From NCBI RefSeq assembly GCF_000063445.1, contig NC_009464.1:186001-250000 (forward strand): a DNA stretch of 64,000 nt, read 5' to 3'. The notes under the pieces are model-generated. The model had not been told where the DNA came from, did no database searches, and saw nothing but the letters and a program-made list of their open reading frames with translations. Position 1 is the stretch's first letter, and each line of letters opens with the position of its first letter. Both the position numbers and the translations under genes were made by a program. Below, one piece after another: positions 1 to 9,236 of the stretch. This stretch comes from Methanocella arvoryzae MRE50. Lineage in GTDB: Archaea > Halobacteriota > Methanocellia > Methanocellales > Methanocellaceae.

Positions 1-661
1 ATTGTCCTGGCTCGGTTCCATCGCTTCCTATTATTGTCCAGGTGTTTGTGGTTTTGTTCCATACCTGAATCCTGTAATTGTAGGTGTCGGCTACGTATAT
101 GTTGCCAGCGCCATCAACCGCAATACCCCGCGGAGAGCTGAATTGTCCCGGATCGTCGTCAGGGCTGCCTGTTGTTGTCCAGGTGTTTGTGGCTTTGTTC
201 CATACCTGAATCCTGTCATTAAAGGTGTCGGCTACGTATATGTTGCCAGCGCCATCAACCGCAATAGCGTGCGGCCTGTAGAATTCTCCCGGTCCGTCGC
301 CACGGCTGCCTATTGTTGTCCAGTAAGGTGTGGTGTTTAGCTTTATTGTGTATATGCCGTTCGGCACATTAGTGCCGTTCGTGTATTTACCGTTCCATGA
401 CGTCTGGAATGTTCCGTCAGTGGCTGTGCCCTGATCCAGTATGTTTATCAGACTGCCGCTGTTCTCGACATACACCATGTACTCCTGGCCATTCGTGTTC
501 ACCAGGCTATACGTAACCTCAGTAACTGAACCACTCTTGATAGTGGCAGGATCAGCCGTCACTGAACCGGTAACCATACCGGCAGCATGAGCCTGAGATA
601 TAATCATGGACAGTAACAATAATATAATGAACACCTTAGAAAGGACCCTGACTCCTGGCAC
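1..661 (-). CDS. Secreted NHL-repeat protein (partial, 3' end outside window)
   Basis: The frame is open from a GTG at 661-659 to the window edge, so the C-terminus is missing. The GTG follows a good SD (GGAGGT) and gives a signal peptide ending near the Ala-His-Ala-Ala motif. Next comes an Ig-like domain of about 90 residues ending in 'TPYWTT', then NHL beta-propeller repeats of about 42 residues with the recurring motif GIAVD-x2-GNIYVADT-x5-RIQVWNK. NHL propellers usually mediate protein or ligand binding on the cell surface. The gene is a close paralogue of the one at 1091-3112 and in the same orientation, so this is a tandem duplication. At the position where the neighbour has a stop codon, this copy has CGT (Arg). 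The exact function is unknown. Confidence 0.85.
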   Translation of the reverse strand, partial: MPGVRVLSKVFIILLLLSMIISQAHAAGMVTGSVTADPATIKSGSVTEVTYSLVNTNGQEYMVYVENSGSLINILDQGTATDGTFQTSWNGKYTNGTNVPNGIYTIKLNTTPYWTTIGSRGDGPGEFYRPHAIAVDGAGNIYVADTFNDRIQVWNKATNTWTTTGSPDDDPGQFSSPRGIAVDGAGNIYVADTYNYRIQVWNKTTNTWTIIGSDGTEPGQ

Positions 662-1090
662 TCTTCCTACCTCCAATTTTTAACACTAGCAATGCCTGTC
701 TAAACAGCATTCTAGATATATAATATATCAATCATTGCAGAATTATTTCGGTATGTGGTAGCCGGATTATAAATAATTTACCAGCAAGCTATTGCTCAAA
801 ATATGGATTGCCCGGAAAGTGATCAGGTTCGGGGCTCATAGAGCGCCTCGCTGTACATGCCTGCCGCTGTCAGAGACTTCGCTCTATCACTATGAGATTG
901 TTGATTGTGTAAACATTACCTGTCTGTCAGGCGCAAAGGCACGAAGACGCAAAGGTTTTCAGATTAGACTTTGCGTCGTTGCGCCCTTGTGCCTTTGCGA
1001 ATTAAGTAGAAGGCGGCCCGGCGCTGACGATATCATTTTTTTATAAGACTATAATGGAATATAGCGGGGAGGGTATTGCTCCCCGCCCGG
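662..1090. other. Intergenic region between the two NHL-repeat genes
   Basis: No convincing gene. The left part must hold the promoter of the gene at 1-661; an AT-rich stretch (TATATAATATATC) lies at 715-727. The right part holds the inverted repeat listed at 932-999. Confidence 0.5.
932..999. repeat. Long imperfect inverted repeat (CGCAAAGGCAC family)
   Basis: The outer arms CGCAAAGGCAC (932-942) and GTGCCTTTGCG (989-999) are perfect complements. Inner arms GACGCAAAG and CTTTGCGTC pair around a short AT-rich loop. No coding signal. It lies about 90 bases beyond the stop of the neighbouring NHL gene, so it may act as a transcript-end structure or be a dispersed palindromic repeat. Confidence 0.6.
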
Positions 1091-3112
1091 TTATTTCCTG
1101 AAGAACAGGAAATATGTGCCCGCTGCCACTACTATTACAGAGAGTGCGAGCAGAAGAATCCATACAGGAAATCCTGACTGATCCTGTTCTGGTGCCGTGG
1201 GGCTTGCACTTTGGGAAGGTGAAGTTGCGGGTGTCGGTGAGGACGATACAGTTGGAGTCGGCGTTACCGTCACCTCTATCGTTCCACCCGTAACCGGAGT
1301 AGCAACCGGTGTTGCTGTCGGTGTCGGTTGTCTGCCATACATCGTATCCATCGAGATCGTGCCGCCTCCAATAATTCTCTCTGGACTGATAAACCGGTTG
1401 AACGAGATAGTCTGCACTGACTCCATGTTCTCCGCATTATCTACAGAGCGATAACTCACATTACTGGAAATATTCAGGGTAAACGGCCCCGTATACCTGA
1501 TCCAGGACCCATTATTCACTCTATACTCCGTGTAGTTCACCCCTGAAACGGTGTCTGTAGCAGTCAATGTGACTGTTACATCTGAATAATATGTATCCTG
1601 TACTTTGGTTCCGGTGAGACTGGCTGTGGTTGTCGGGGCAACTTTGTCGAGGGGTAATTCTATGTTACCCAGTGCAGAATTCCCGGCGTTATCTGTAACG
1701 TTCCAGTACACAGTATTCATGCCTTCCATAGATACCGTGAAAGGTGCTGTGTAGGAGTTCCAGTTCACATTATCCAGGCTATACAGGATCGAGCCGATCC
1801 CTGAGCCCTCATCTACCGCAGACAAGGTGACCGGTATATCAGCAGTATACCATCCGTTGACCGGAATACCTCCAGGAGTACACATAACAATGGGCACTGT
1901 ATTATCAACGAACACATCCGAACCCGCAACAGCATCAACCACATTCCACACCTGAATTCTGTCAATCCTGGTGTCGGCTACGTATATGTTGCCCGCGTCA
2001 TCCACCGCAATACCATGAGGCATGCCGAATTGTCCTGGATCGATGCCATAGCTGCCCATTATTGTCCAGGTGTTTGTAGCTTTATTCCATACCTGAATCC
2101 TGTGATTAACTCTGTCGGTTACGTATATGTTGCCCGTGCCATCCACCGCAATACCATACGGCTCTTTGAATTGTCCTGGTTCATCACCAAGGCTGCCTAT
2201 TGGTGTCCAGGTGTTTGTGGCTTTATTCCATACCTGAATCCTGTGATTAATTGTATCGGTTACGTATATGTTGCCCGTATCATCAACTGCAATACCAGAC
2301 GTTTGATCGAATTGTCCGGGTTCGTCGCCATGGCTGCCCATTGTTGTCCAGGTGTTTGTGGCTTTGTTCCATACCTGAATCCTATGATTAAAGGTGTCGG
2401 TTACGTATATGTTGCCCGTATCATCAACTGCAATACCAGACGTTTGATCGAATTGTCCGGGTTCGTCGCCATGGCTGCCCATTGTTGTCCAGGTGTTTGT
2501 GGCTTTGTTCCATACCTGAATCCTCTGATTAAAGGTGTCGGCTACGTATATGTTGCCCGTATCATCAACTGCAATACCATACGGCTCTTTGAATTGTCCT
2601 GTTTCGGTGCCAGGGCTGCCCATTGGTGTCCAGGTATCACTGGCTTTGTCCCATACCTGAATCCTCTGATTAATTGTGTCGGCTACGTATATGTTGCCCG
2701 TGCTATCCACCGCAATGCCATACGGATTGAAGAATTCTCCTGATCCGCTGCCCTAGCTGCCCATTGTTGTCCAGTAAGGTGTGGTGTTTAGTTTTATTGT
2801 GTATGTGCCATCTGGCACGTTTGTGCCGTTCGTGTATTTGCCATTCCATGACGTGTAGTATGTTCCATCAGCGGCTATGCCCTGATTTAGTATGTTTATC
2901 ACTCTGCCGTCGTTCTCGACATACACCATGTACTCCTGGCCGCTCACGTTCGCCAGGCTATATGTAACCTCAGTGACGGCGCCACTCTTAGTAACGGCAG
3001 GAGCGACTGTCACTGAACCGGTTACCATACCGGCAGCATGAGCCTGAGATATAATCATGGAAAACAACAATAAGACAATGAACGCCTTCAATAAGACCCG
3101 AACCCTCAGCAC
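1091..3112 (-). pseudogene. NHL-repeat surface protein interrupted by an in-frame TAG
   Basis: Read from GTG at 3112-3110 (purine-rich SD GGGGGAAGGG just upstream), the frame encodes a signal peptide, an Ig-like domain, about six NHL repeats, two Ig/OmpL47-like domains ('VYWNVTDNAGN', 'YRSVDNAEN'), a Thr/Pro/Ser-rich stalk and a C-terminal membrane helix ending FFRK. One in-frame TAG at 2755-2753 splits it into about 119 and about 553 codons, exactly at the Ig/NHL junction. Frame is kept on both sides and the paralogue at 1-661 has a sense codon there. No other lesion was seen. It is either a recent nonsense mutation, a read-through site, or a sequence error. No pyrrolysine gene is present in the window. 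Confidence 0.75.
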
Positions 3113-3367
3113 TCTCCCTTCCCCCAATTGTAACACTTGCTATATCTGTCTAAACAGAATTCCGAATATGTGCTACAGCTAGCATTGGTAGCGATAATTC
3201 TGTATTTGATAGCCTAATTATAAATAATTAATCAATAAGCGATTACTCCAAATATGGTTACCAGAAAGCGATTAGCAGCCCGGGGCTCATGAGGAATACG
3301 TAAGCTTGTCTTTTAAGATAGTCACTGGCGTCGTCTATTACGGTTAAAAAATAGTAATTTTTCCTAC
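3113..3367. other. Intergenic region upstream of the interrupted NHL gene
   Basis: No gene seen. It resembles the corresponding region upstream of the first NHL copy (662-790): the stretch around 'TATAAATAATTAATCAATAAGCG' at 3220 parallels 768-790, in keeping with a duplication that included the promoter. Confidence 0.4.
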
Positions 3368-4789
3368 TTATTGTCGCTTGACTTTTACCCCTTCTTTGGT
3401 GTCTTCGAGGGTAATACCCAGATCTTTGAGCCGGCTGCGGATGAGGTCGGAGGTTTCGTAGTCTTTCTTTTTGCGGACGGCTGCCCGGATGTCTATAATA
3501 AGCTTCATAAGCTCGTCGGCGAGCATGTCTTCCTTCTGCTCTGTTTCCCAACGGATGCCGAGGATGTTCGAGAAGTGATCGTAGAGGCCTGCGATCTGCT
3601 TTGCCTCGTCGGCGGAAAAGCTGCCCCTGAGGAGCCGGTTTACTGTACGGGTGAACTCAAAGATCTCTGCAATGGCCTCTCTGGTGCTGAAATTGTTGTC
3701 CATGTGCTCGTCGAATCTGGCTTTGCTTTCTGCAATTAATGCGGATATGTCTTGATCACTGCCCTTTTGATCGGTCTTGCCTGCTCTGTCGGTTATATCC
3801 GATACAGTATTCTGGATGCGGGCGAGGCTCTTTTTGGCTTCTTCCAGGCCGGCGTCGCTGAAGTCGAGCGGGCCCTGGTAGTTGGTATTCAGGATGAAAA
3901 ACCTGACTGTCTCCGGGGAGTATTTCTGGAGGATGTCCCGGATGAGGAAGAAGTTTCCCAGCGACTTGGACATCTTTTCTTTATTCACCAGTAAGAAACC
4001 GTTGTGGATCCAGTATTTTGCGAACGGAACCTTTCCGGTGTAGGCTTCCGACTGCAGAATTTCAGATTCGTGATGGGGGAAGATGAGGTCCATGCCTCCG
4101 CCATGGATGTCGATCTGCTCGCCCAGCAGCTTTACTGACATGGCCGTGCATTCGATGTGCCAGCCGGGGCGGCCTTTCCCCCACGGGCTGTCCCATGACA
4201 GGCTTTCTCCGGGCTTTGCTGCCTTCCATAGCACGAAGTCCATGGGATTGCGCTTGCGCTCGTCTACTTCGATGCGTGCGCCGACCTTCAGGGAATCATA
4301 GGTCTGGTGAGACAGGACGCCCACTTCGCTCACCATCCGGTCGATGCTGAAGTACACGCTCCCCATAGACTCATACGCATAGCCCTTATCCACGAGAGCC
4401 TTAATAATCCCTATGATGGGGTCCATAAACTCCGTGACTCTTGGATAATGATCGGCCCGCATAACATTGAGGCGATCAATGTCCTCGAAGTAGGCGGCGA
4501 TGAATTTTCTCGACAGCTCAGTCGGGTCTACATTCAGCTCCTTTGCCCGCTTGAGGATCTTATCGTCCACGTCGGTGAAATTCTGGACGTAAGTCACATC
4601 GTAGCCCCTGTATAACAGGTGCCTTCTGATGACGTCGAAGACAATGTACGACCGGGCGTGTCCCATGTGGCAGTAGTCGTAGACGGTCGGGCCGCAGACG
4701 TACATTTTTACTTTCCTGTCATCCAGCGGCTGGAAATCCTCGACTGTCTGTGTCAGTGTATTATAAAACCTGAGGGACGTTAGGCTCAC
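3368..4789 (-). CDS. cysS: Cysteinyl-tRNA synthetase
   Basis: Class I aminoacyl-tRNA synthetase that charges tRNA-Cys in the cytoplasm. At 473 residues it has the normal family length. The Rossmann fold starts at the Zn ligand Cys32 (MYVCGPTVYDYCHMGH), with the HIGH-type motif HMGH at 41-44. Further Zn ligands are in 'HIECTAMS' and 'FPHHESEI', and the KMSKS loop is near residue 272. The anticodon-binding helical domain fills the C-terminus. The GTG start has a TATA-like AAATATGCG about 26 bases upstream, so the message may be leaderless. tRNA-Cys itself is at 10122-10194. Confidence 0.97.
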   Translation of the reverse strand: MSLTSLRFYNTLTQTVEDFQPLDDRKVKMYVCGPTVYDYCHMGHARSYIVFDVIRRHLLYRGYDVTYVQNFTDVDDKILKRAKELNVDPTELSRKFIAAYFEDIDRLNVMRADHYPRVTEFMDPIIGIIKALVDKGYAYESMGSVYFSIDRMVSEVGVLSHQTYDSLKVGARIEVDERKRNPMDFVLWKAAKPGESLSWDSPWGKGRPGWHIECTAMSVKLLGEQIDIHGGGMDLIFPHHESEILQSEAYTGKVPFAKYWIHNGFLLVNKEKMSKSLGNFFLIRDILQKYSPETVRFFILNTNYQGPLDFSDAGLEEAKKSLARIQNTVSDITDRAGKTDQKGSDQDISALIAESKARFDEHMDNNFSTREAIAEIFEFTRTVNRLLRGSFSADEAKQIAGLYDHFSNILGIRWETEQKEDMLADELMKLIIDIRAAVRKKKDYETSDLIRSRLKDLGITLEDTKEGVKVKRQ

Positions 4790-4896
4790 CTCTTAAGAAT
4801 ATGGTGAATCGCATATTTCTCGATCATCCTTTGAAATGGCGACTCAAAGTAAGTTGCATGTTAGATATATTAAATTCTTTGGAAGTGACAATGCGA

Positions 4897-5577
4897 TTAT
4901 GTGCTCTTGCGCATCAGCCGCCGGGCTATTTCAGGCAGCACGAGAAGGCTGAGGGCGAGGGCCAGGCTGATGTAGAACATAACTGAGCCCGGCTGGTCTA
5001 AAGAGGAGCCAAAGATCACCATGATGGTAGCTCCCGGAAGCTCGCCAGCTATCGTAGCGAACAGGTAATCCTTGACTTTTACCCGGGACGCACCGGCGAG
5101 ATAGCCGACTACATCGTAGTGTATTATGGGCAGCAGTCGCAGGAACAGGACGTACCGCCAGCCGTTCTCCTGGATACGTTCATCCACCGCAGGATACTTA
5201 ACCAAAATTTTTCTCTTTACATAATCCTGGAACAGGTACCGGGAAATGCCGAACACCAGTAGTGCACTCAGAGTCGACCCGATCATCGCCATCGTAAGCC
5301 CTCCCGCTATGCCGAACAAGAACCCGCATGCGATAGTGAACGGTGTCAGGGGCAGGAAAAAGAACGGGCGTAGCAGGCTGAGTGCAATATAGGCGATAAC
5401 TGCCAGCGCCCCGAAGGAGAGCACGAAGCTTTTGATTCCTTCAGGAGTGAGCTTCCCGTAGCTGTCTGCCAGGTTTTCCGGCCCGACGATCGCTATTGCT
5501 GCGATGATCAAGCCTGCCCACAGGATCACAGCGGCTACTCTAACGTTTATAAGATGCCGTACATCCACGAGTTCCAT
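4897..5577 (-). CDS. TVP38/TMEM64-family inner-membrane protein
   Basis: A 226-residue integral membrane protein with about six hydrophobic segments. The SNARE-associated/VTT domain lies at about 70-190, with the characteristic 'RPFFFLPLTPFTIACGFLFG' and, after a loop, 'FLRLLPIIHYDVVGYLAG', where the FLRL-P motif and re-entrant glycine-rich segments are conserved in the family. Members belong to the DedA superfamily and are thought to move lipids or ions; the substrate here is unknown. It is divergently transcribed from the gene at 5664, with an 86-base shared promoter region. Confidence 0.85.
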   Translation of the reverse strand: MELVDVRHLINVRVAAVILWAGLIIAAIAIVGPENLADSYGKLTPEGIKSFVLSFGALAVIAYIALSLLRPFFFLPLTPFTIACGFLFGIAGGLTMAMIGSTLSALLVFGISRYLFQDYVKRKILVKYPAVDERIQENGWRYVLFLRLLPIIHYDVVGYLAGASRVKVKDYLFATIAGELPGATIMVIFGSSLDQPGSVMFYISLALALSLLVLPEIARRLMRKST

Positions 5578-5663
5578 ATCGCCCCGATAACTTATAACGT
5601 TTGTTTTCGTCTGGTAAGTGGAAACTATTTAGTCCTTGGAGCATATTATCCTTGGAGGTTCAA

Positions 5664-6173
5664 GTGACACATCCGCTTCAGGAGTACTTTTGCGAGGCCA
5701 AGGACGGGCGTATCGGGGACGAGAAAGCCCGGGAAGACATTACTGGCCTGGTCAATAATATGGACCTGATAAAGGACGCCTGCGCTATATTTGGCGTAGA
5801 GAAAAACAATGACACTGCCTGCTATACCGTAGGTAAAGTGTACGACGTCCACGGAGAAAGCTATGGCTGTGTCACAGTCCTGTCGGACGATGTAGTGCAC
5901 GTGATAGGACAGGACGAGCAGCAGGAGATTCACGAAAAGCTGAACTTTATGCTTGTGACGACCTACCTCGAGTTCAGGCGCCTCTGCAAAGACAAAGAAG
6001 ACGCTATAGAGATATGGGACGGATATTTAGACCTCGTCATGTCCCGCAACTTTTTACCCCTGTACGAGAACGGCGTACGGGCAAGGCTCATCCACAATGG
6101 CAGCATCGAGCAGGCAAAGCTGCCTACCGTAGTCTACGTTCTCTACCAGTCTTATGATGCAGTTTATGGGTAG
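5664..6173 (+). CDS. Hypothetical cytoplasmic protein (169 aa)
   Basis: The chosen start is GTG at 5664, because a strong SD (GGAGG, 5654-5658) sits 5 bases upstream; an upstream ATG at 5601 lacks support. The protein is acidic, has no membrane segment or signal peptide, and is mixed alpha/beta with a strand-rich centre ('YGCVTVLSDDVVHVIGQ') followed by a helical C-terminal half. No known family was recognised. It is divergent from the TVP38-like gene and probably a single-gene unit. Confidence 0.75.
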   Translation: MTHPLQEYFCEAKDGRIGDEKAREDITGLVNNMDLIKDACAIFGVEKNNDTACYTVGKVYDVHGESYGCVTVLSDDVVHVIGQDEQQEIHEKLNFMLVTTYLEFRRLCKDKEDAIEIWDGYLDLVMSRNFLPLYENGVRARLIHNGSIEQAKLPTVVYVLYQSYDAVYG

Positions 6174-6395
6174 GGCAACATCTGCTAACAAGATGTGTTA
6201 GCAATTTGATCCGGGAATTGTAAATGAACACTACGTTGTGCCTGTTGCCACACTCCCTTGTGGCCGGATTGCCTGGAATACAATTATAGTCACTATATAC
6301 TCATCGTCCCGCACACTCTGTGATAAGGTAATAAGCCTGTGCGTCGCGTTGTTTTTCGGTATTTGCTTTATAATTGGCGCGATAATAGCCCAAGC

Positions 6396-7175
6396 ATGAG
6401 ATGGATGGCTCTGGTGTGCATTTTTCTTCTCCTGTCGGTGAGTATCGGAGAACGGACTGACCATTTTACCATCAGGTACACAGATATGGAGTACCTGACA
6501 CCTGGTACTGGTAAGATTCTGGAAAACGCATACAGGACGATCGACGGCTATCTTGGCAATCTGCCAGACTCGATTAAAGTTATAGTCGTGGACGACGGCC
6601 AGATGGATGAAGTGGGTAAACATGTAGAAGCTTTCTCTGCATGGAATCCCCAGTCCAGTACCATCGTCATCAGGGGTGATACTCTTAAAAATCCTTCTTC
6701 GCTGTCTGTCGTAGCAAAGCACGAGATATGCCACCTTGGTTTGAACGAACTGCTCGACGATAAGGATGAAGCTGAGTTCAGGTGGCTGGAAGAAGGAGTG
6801 TGTATGGTGCTTTCTGACGAACCGCTGGACGATGTGAAGGTTAGTAAATACATAGTCAGCCAGGGCTGCATGAATATAAAGCAGATCGGCGAAGCAGTGG
6901 ACAGCAAGAATTATTCGGTAACCAAGAATGGATACCTGCAGTCGTTCAGCCTCTGCAAGTTCATAGCCCGGACTTTTGGTACCGACGTGCTTATCGATAT
7001 AGTGAAAAGCCCCTATCCCCGGTTCGGGGACGCATTTTACAAAAGTACGGGAGTTCCCTTCGCCCAGTTCTACGATCAATGGGTAGATCACGTTCATAAG
7101 CAGTCTCAACGAACTCCGGAAGTCAGGGTTATACATATCAAGGGCTGTCTGGACACGGCAATGAGCGAAGCATGA
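6396..7175 (+). CDS. Secreted peptidase-MA-like (gluzincin) metalloprotease
   Basis: 260 residues from ATG 6396, chosen because it begins a signal peptide ('MALVCIFLLLSVSIG') and has a TATA-like TTTATAAT at 6367-6374, the right distance for a leaderless mRNA; an upstream in-frame start at 6339 would spoil the signal. The zinc-protease motif is HEICH (HExxH) in 'VAKHEICHLGLNELL', followed about 25 residues later by 'WLEEG', whose Glu would be the third ligand as in gluzincins. The C-terminal part ('YDQWVDHVHK') resembles the end of the peptidase MA domain. Likely extracellular; substrate unknown. Confidence 0.75.
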   Translation: MRWMALVCIFLLLSVSIGERTDHFTIRYTDMEYLTPGTGKILENAYRTIDGYLGNLPDSIKVIVVDDGQMDEVGKHVEAFSAWNPQSSTIVIRGDTLKNPSSLSVVAKHEICHLGLNELLDDKDEAEFRWLEEGVCMVLSDEPLDDVKVSKYIVSQGCMNIKQIGEAVDSKNYSVTKNGYLQSFSLCKFIARTFGTDVLIDIVKSPYPRFGDAFYKSTGVPFAQFYDQWVDHVHKQSQRTPEVRVIHIKGCLDTAMSEA

Positions 7176-7224
7176 TGGTAAAGCCTGAAAAAATATATAG
7201 CGGTACCAGTTAAAGTAGGTACAC

Positions 7225-7884
7225 ATGATAAAGGTCGCCATCCCGCATAAGATCTACTCAGAAAACAAAATAAAAATCAAGAACATCATCAAGAAGTACG
7301 GTATGTCCTGGGATAGCGGCAAGAATGGCTGGGTCAGCGCGGCAACCGGTGACGGCGTGTACATCGACCGGGCAATCATGGACATGATCCTGAGCGACTC
7401 TTTTTCCGGCGACATGCCCATGACTATGTTCATAGAGTCCGACAATGCCGACTTCCTGGCCGAGATGGAAGCGAAGTGCAAAGCCATCGGCGGTGAATTC
7501 ATAAAGGACGTGACACCGGAAGTTGCTGCACCTCAACAGCAGAAGGTACTGCCTCAGCCCGCTGCATCATCAGTTAATAGCAAGCCAGGCATCATCAAGG
7601 GCAGTGACGTCTTTGTACGCCTCAATCTCAGGGATGCTGACGGGTGTAATACGCCTGAATTCTGTGCCAGGGGCCTCGAGGACCTGCAGAACATCAGCCG
7701 CCGCTGGGAGAGACGAAAAGCACAGCTTATCCGGGATTACGGCAGTCTCGGCTTCGATGCAGAAACGCTGGCCAGGATGCTCCACCGGGAAGAGATCAAT
7801 TTCAGGAAAAACAACGCATGCTGGGTGACGGGAGAGTTTCCAGGCCAGGAAAAAGGGGCCCGGAGCGACTCTTCCGATGAGTAG
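7225..7884 (+). CDS. Hypothetical protein (219 aa)
   Basis: Starts at ATG 7225 with a TATA-like AAATATATAG about 30 bases upstream and a weak SD (AAGTAGGT). The N-terminal 90 residues are alpha/beta and open with a basic stretch (KIYSENKIKIKNIIKKYG). A Pro/Gln/Ala-rich linker (about 98-120) leads to a helical C-terminal domain rich in Arg/Glu ('ISRRWERRKAQLIRDYG'). No family was recognised. Two separately folded parts joined by a flexible linker are likely. No signal peptide or membrane segment. Confidence 0.75.
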   Translation: MIKVAIPHKIYSENKIKIKNIIKKYGMSWDSGKNGWVSAATGDGVYIDRAIMDMILSDSFSGDMPMTMFIESDNADFLAEMEAKCKAIGGEFIKDVTPEVAAPQQQKVLPQPAASSVNSKPGIIKGSDVFVRLNLRDADGCNTPEFCARGLEDLQNISRRWERRKAQLIRDYGSLGFDAETLARMLHREEINFRKNNACWVTGEFPGQEKGARSDSSDE

Positions 7885-8182
7885 CTGGAGTAGTTAGTAA
7901 TAATATTATGGCCATTACCTCCGGTCCCCCGTCCCAACTTATAGCGTGCGGCGTACCGAATTTTCCTGATGAGATACGATCGGCATATGCTGATAATTAT
8001 ATCACCAATTTATAATTCTTTTATACTTATACACGATATAACAATTTATTTCACACATCCAAAAATTCTCCGGCCAGAGAATCTGACCGCTGTTTGCCGC
8101 GTGATCATCAGATAAAGGGTGAGAAGGCGACAACAACTGTTAAATATTATTCCTGCTTTATAGATAAGCTTGAAGGAGGCCG
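7885..8182. other. Intergenic region upstream of the MC1 gene
   Basis: AT-rich with several TATA-like stretches (for example TTATACTTATACACGATATAA at 8020-8040 and GTTAAATATTATT near 8140). It ends in the SD AAGGAGG at 8173-8179. No gene or structured RNA was recognised. Confidence 0.4.
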
Positions 8183-8560
8183 ATCACTACGGCAAAGAAG
8201 GAAACACAGAGCACTTCGTCCAGAGAAAAGAAGAACTTTGGTCTGATAAACGAGAAAGGTGAAGAAGTGGGAACCTACAGTGGAGCACAGCCGAGGGATG
8301 CGGCCTTAAAGGCGGCAAACCGTGGCATTACTAACATCGTACTTCGGGAAAAGGGAACTAAGAAGCTCCATTACTTCAATGGCAGGCGTGAACTAGTTCC
8401 GGCACCGGCCAATGCTCCGGAGTGGATCAAGAAGGCTGCAGCCGAAAATAAAGGCAAGATCTACAAGGCTAACGTCGAAAAAGTCGGCACAGCCACCCTG
8501 GAGTACAGTGAGCTCGAAAGGAACCCCAAGTCACTGTTCAAAGTGCCTTCCAAGAAATAA
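8183..8560 (+). CDS. Chromosomal protein MC1 (nucleoid protein), non-standard start
   Basis: MC1 is a small basic monomer that bends DNA and compacts the chromosome of methanogens. The core matches the family: strand 'NFGLINEKGEEVGTYSG', then 'QPRDAALKAANRG', then 'LREKGTKKLHYFNG', with a basic tail. The first standard start codon (GTG 8267) lies inside the conserved first hairpin and would remove its first strand. The frame is open upstream only to a TGA at 8171-8173 and holds no ATG, GTG or TTG before 8267. An SD (GGAGG, 8175-8179) precedes ATC-ACT-ACG at 8183-8191, so I place the start at ATC 8183; ACG 8189 is the alternative. Length about 125 residues. Confidence 0.8.
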   Translation: MTTAKKETQSTSSREKKNFGLINEKGEEVGTYSGAQPRDAALKAANRGITNIVLREKGTKKLHYFNGRRELVPAPANAPEWIKKAAAENKGKIYKANVEKVGTATLEYSELERNPKSLFKVPSKK

Positions 8561-8659
8561 ACCGAAAAGCACCAATTTCTTTTGTACTTTTTACTTATTC
8601 TATAATTTTTTTGGCATATTATTATAAACACGCTGGTAGATTTGGTTCTAGTGATAGTT

Positions 8660-8827
8660 ATGGCTAGAAAAGAATCGAAAGGTGAAATCAGTGTAAGGGA
8701 AGCTGGAAGACGAGGCGGAAACACCACCAAGGAGAGGCACGGCCCCGATTTCTACCGCGAGATCGGCCACAAGGGAGGCCAGAAAGTCCGCGAGTTAATT
8801 GAAAGGGGCAAGTCTCAGGAACGCTAA
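8660..8827 (+). CDS. KGG-repeat stress protein
   Basis: A 55-residue, very hydrophilic protein with the repeat 'VREAGRRGGNTTKER' followed by 'FYREIGHKGGQKV'. It belongs to the KGG (stress-induced, LEA-like) repeat family found in con-10/GsiB-type proteins, which are thought to protect cells during desiccation or acid stress. I use ATG 8660 rather than the upstream GTG at 8642, because the homologues at 50705 and 51194 start equivalently, just before the charged N-terminus. A TATA-like TTATTATAAA lies near 8620. Followed by a hairpin terminator. Confidence 0.8.
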   Translation: MARKESKGEISVREAGRRGGNTTKERHGPDFYREIGHKGGQKVRELIERGKSQER

Positions 8828-8855
8828 AGCTTCCGTGTGTTAAGCCATATAAATG

Positions 8856-8878
8856 CGGGGGCATAGCCCCCGTTTAGT
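8856..8878 (+). terminator. Hairpin terminator after the KGG gene
   Basis: CGGGGGC (8856-8862), loop ATA, GCCCCCG (8866-8872), followed by TTT. A seven-base-pair perfect stem 29 bases past the stop codon. Confidence 0.6.
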
Positions 8879-8879
8879 A

Positions 8880-9236
8880 CTTATTTTGACATATAAATTT
8901 ATTAAACTAACTTCCAATTGTGTAATTTTCTTTTGAAAATTGCAAAAAAGATATTAAGGGGAAGATGCTTATATATTAAGCGTCCGGAGCTTGCTGCAAA
9001 TACCCCCATCGGTGAACATTAACCAAAATTGTGTTAACACCATATCCACAGCTCCGGATAACCCTCATCGATGAGCTGATAACTCAGGCCCCTGGTTATG
9101 TGAACGCTAAAAATGATACTTTTCTGCGTTTTTCGTCCGCATGCCGAAACTAATGGTGTCAACGTATAATTATTGCCCGATAGTACAAGGGAATACGGGT
9201 ATCATATCAAGATAAAAAAGACATCAAGGTGGGTTT
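8880..9236. other. Intergenic region with paired inverted repeats
   Basis: A TATA box (GCTTATATATTAAG, 8967-8980) marks a promoter for the gene at 9237 or for a short RNA. TCCGGAGCT (8983-8991) is perfectly complementary to AGCTCCGGA (9050-9058), enclosing a smaller imperfect hairpin (GGTGAACA / TGTTAACACC). No protein-coding signal. A structured leader is possible, but the 5' arm lies within 20 bases of the TATA box, so it may be upstream of the transcript start. Confidence 0.4.

Noticed and set aside
2015-2743. 242-residue plus-strand frame with regular repeats
   Set aside because: It is the antisense shadow of the NHL repeats; the repetition on the minus strand makes a long open frame on the plus strand. 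The protein has no sensible family features. The same applies to 2-340.
2753-2755. Pyrrolysine codon
   Set aside because: NHL proteins are not known Pyl proteins and no pyl genes are in the window; kept only as one option in the finding.
3258-3551. 97-residue minus-strand frame
   Set aside because: Frame-shifted shadow of the cysS 3' end.
6231-7241. 336-residue minus-strand frame
   Set aside because: Antisense of the peptidase-MA-like gene, which has a signal peptide, HExxH and a promoter.
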